Assembly (NCBI GenBank): GCA_016870275.1
Contig: VGBZ01000005.1
Location: 1 to 50,551, forward strand
Direction: 5' to 3'
DNA: 50,551 nucleotides
Source: Actinomycetota bacterium
GTDB taxonomy: Bacteria > Actinomycetota > Acidimicrobiia > Acidimicrobiales > Microtrichaceae
The notes under the pieces were generated by a model that saw nothing but the letters and a program-made list of their open reading frames with translations, made no database searches and was not told where the DNA came from. The position numbers and the translations under genes are program-made. Numbering within the stretch: position 1 is the first letter of the stretch; every line of letters begins with the position of its first letter. Below, piece after piece: positions 49,369-50,551 of the stretch.

Positions 49369-49944
49369 TCACGTCGATGGCCAGATGCCAGTGGCGATCC
49401 GGCCGACGGTGCGTCCGATGGCGGCGCCCCCGATGATGTCGGAGGCGTGGTGCACGCCGACATGGACTCGGCTCCAGGCCACTGCTGCAGCGAGGGTCCA
49501 CCAGAGCGGCCCGGCTCCCAGATCGGCGCTGAGCATGGTCGCTGAGCACGCTGCGGCCGAGGCGTGACCGCTCGGAAAGCTCGATGTGCGGGGCTCGCGC
49601 AGATCGTGGGGATGGTCATCGACGGACGTCGGACGGCGGCGACGGAACCACGACTTCACCACGCCGTTCACGGCGACCTGCTCGGCGACGAGCACGGCGC
49701 TGCGCCGGAGAGCGTTGCGGCGGTGTGCTGATGCGTTCCCTCCGGCGGCGCCGATGGACCACGCAACGACCGTGGCGTCGATGGCGTTGACGCCGTGCCA
49801 GATGGCGCTGTGGTTTCCCGCCTGGCTGAGCGTGTAGAGGAGGCGATCGAGGTTCGGTGAACCACGGCCGGCGCTGGCGAGTCGCTCGCCGAGGGCATCG
49901 ACTGTGCGAACGTACGGGTGGCCGAAGGCGCCCCGGTTGGGCAT
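49369..49944 (-). CDS. PAP2-family phosphatase
   Basis: This 191-residue phosphatase has the three PAP2 motifs: VKSWFRRRRPT (KxxxxxxRP), FPSGHASAA and SRVHVGVHHASD. Hydrophobic helices follow the second and third motifs, so it is probably membrane-bound and acts on a lipid or polyprenyl phosphate. The ATG at 49944 shares one base with the stop of the upstream nuclease gene (TGATG), so it is translationally coupled to it. The frame is open to 50091, but that extension overlaps the nuclease. WS/DGAT lies just downstream on the same strand; a phosphatidate phosphatase would supply its diacylglycerol, although this is only a plausible link. Confidence 0.88.
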   Translation of the reverse strand: MPNRGAFGHPYVRTVDALGERLASAGRGSPNLDRLLYTLSQAGNHSAIWHGVNAIDATVVAWSIGAAGGNASAHRRNALRRSAVLVAEQVAVNGVVKSWFRRRRPTSVDDHPHDLREPRTSSFPSGHASAAACSATMLSADLGAGPLWWTLAAAVAWSRVHVGVHHASDIIGGAAIGRTVGRIATGIWPST

Positions 49945-50551
49945 CAGGTGGGTCCGGCGAGGTTCACGGCGGCCTGTGCCGGGTCGCCGCCGAACGCAGG
50001 GCAGTAGGCCTGGAACGCACACCACCGGCAGAGCGCCCCTGGGCGTGGCCGGAAGTCTTCGTTCTCGCACGCCCGTTCGATGGCGGACCACACCGCCTTG
50101 ACCCGTCGTTCGGTGCCGCGGTTGGACTGCTCGGATGTGGGGGTGGAGATGATCTGTGGTTCTCCGCCGAGGTAGACGAGTTGCACCCGGACCGGCCGGC
50201 GTCCGAGGACGTGTTCACAGAGCATCGAGTAGAAGTGGACGCCGCCCATGCGGGACCCGAGTTGGTCCGGTGATGGAGCTCGCCCGGTCTTGTAGTCGGT
50301 GACGACCAGGTGACTCTCGCTGTCGAGTTCGAGCCTGTCGATGATGCCGCGGACCGTGACGCCGCCCAGATCGGCTGTGAGCATCATCTCGACTCCGACG
50401 GCCTCGACGGTCGAGGGATCCTCCAGCGTGAAGTACCGCTCGACCATGACCGAGGCGTCCCGTGCGAACCGTTGGGCCTCGGCGGGGGAGAGGTCGAGAC
50501 CCTGGTAGTCGGAGTCCTGTTCCATCTCGGTGAGGGCCTGCTCGAGGCACT
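49944..50551 (-). CDS. RecB-family PD-(D/E)XK nuclease, N-terminal part outside the window
   Basis: This is the C-terminal 200 residues of a RecB/Cas4-like exonuclease; the frame is open to the window edge. The catalytic core is visible as GIIDRLELD and VVTDYKTGRAP (motif II/III with the catalytic Asp and Lys). A Cys motif C-x2-C-x5-C (ALCRWCAFQAYCP) near the C terminus, with a further Cys upstream (SMLCEHVLG), suggests an iron-sulphur cluster like those in AddB/Cas4. It may be a free-standing RecB-like protein or the end of a larger helicase-nuclease. No cas genes or CRISPR repeats are present. Confidence 0.85.
   Translation of the reverse strand, partial: CLEQALTEMEQDSDYQGLDLSPAEAQRFARDASVMVERYFTLEDPSTVEAVGVEMMLTADLGGVTVRGIIDRLELDSESHLVVTDYKTGRAPSPDQLGSRMGGVHFYSMLCEHVLGRRPVRVQLVYLGGEPQIISTPTSEQSNRGTERRVKAVWSAIERACENEDFRPRPGALCRWCAFQAYCPAFGGDPAQAAVNLAGPT

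Noticed and set aside
49944-50551. Cas4 of a CRISPR system
   Set aside because: The nuclease core and Cys motif would fit Cas4, but there are no other cas genes or repeats, and the protein extends beyond the window; a RecB-family exonuclease is the safer call.

Overview
The window is about 50.5 kb of high-GC actinobacterial chromosome with no rRNA, phage, insertion sequence or CRISPR. Several features point to Actinobacteriota, probably an Acidimicrobiia-like lineage (the class is an inference): a mycothiol-conjugate amidase (Mca), two F420-type luciferase-like oxidoreductases, a GlbO-type truncated haemoglobin, a WS/DGAT acyltransferase, an ImuA'/ImuB/DnaE2 mutasome with actinobacterial SOS boxes, and pervasive leaderless promoters.

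Layout. 1-1,000: the 3' part of a PAP2 phosphatase and three tRNAs (Lys-CTT, His-GTG, Arg-TCT). 1.1-6 kb: a ferritin-like protein and the SbcC/SbcD nuclease pair (minus strand). 6.2-11.7 kb: an ABC exporter (membrane protein plus ATPase), a secreted carotenoid-desaturase-like flavoprotein and a class III aminotransferase, closed by a double-hairpin terminator. 12-13 kb: truncated haemoglobin and a NifU-N-like protein. 13.1-25.4 kb: an SOS mutagenesis regulon. imuA'-imuB and dnaE2 each start behind the same 16-nt LexA palindrome, but they are separated by about 6.5 kb holding a two-component system, a PAS-GGDEF-EAL protein and oligoendopeptidase F. 25.4-27.5 kb: AIM24-like and VanY-like (M15) proteins. 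27.6-28.4 kb: a genomic scar in which fragments of a PstS-like and a LivK-like binding protein abut head to head. 28.5-34.2 kb: Bax inhibitor-1-like protein, PhoU/TrkA-C protein, Mca, ChbG/YdjC deacetylase, secreted nuclease, thiolase. 34.2-38.2 kb: unknown protein, a five-copy 24-bp hairpin array, glutamate decarboxylase, thioesterase, LLM oxidoreductase. 38.2-39.2 kb: a two-gene nucleotidyltransferase module (toxin-antitoxin-like) bracketed by copies of a palindromic repeat. 39.2-45.3 kb: amidase, RpiB-like isomerase, AMP-dependent ligase, carotenoid cleavage oxygenase, CrtC/AttH-like protein. 45.3-50.5 kb: a fusion of a SAM methyltransferase with a Mug-type DNA glycosylase, a second LLM oxidoreductase, a small protein, WS/DGAT, a second PAP2 phosphatase and the C-terminal part of a RecB-family nuclease.

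How the genes work together. The clearest functional theme is genome maintenance: SbcCD (double-strand ends and hairpins), ImuA'/ImuB/DnaE2 (damage-induced translesion synthesis), the methyltransferase-Mug fusion (mismatch/base excision) and a RecB-like nuclease. The clearest regulatory theme is a TAnnnT hexamer placed 5-8 nt upstream of the start codon of at least 18 genes, which predicts leaderless mRNAs. In the SOS genes this hexamer sits in the right flank of the LexA palindrome, so LexA binding should block polymerase directly.

The observations most worth following are the split mutasome, the methyltransferase-Mug fusion with its 12-bp repeat start region, the repeat-flanked nucleotidyltransferase pair, and the pstS/livK scar. 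All assignments come from reading motifs by eye; no database search was run.
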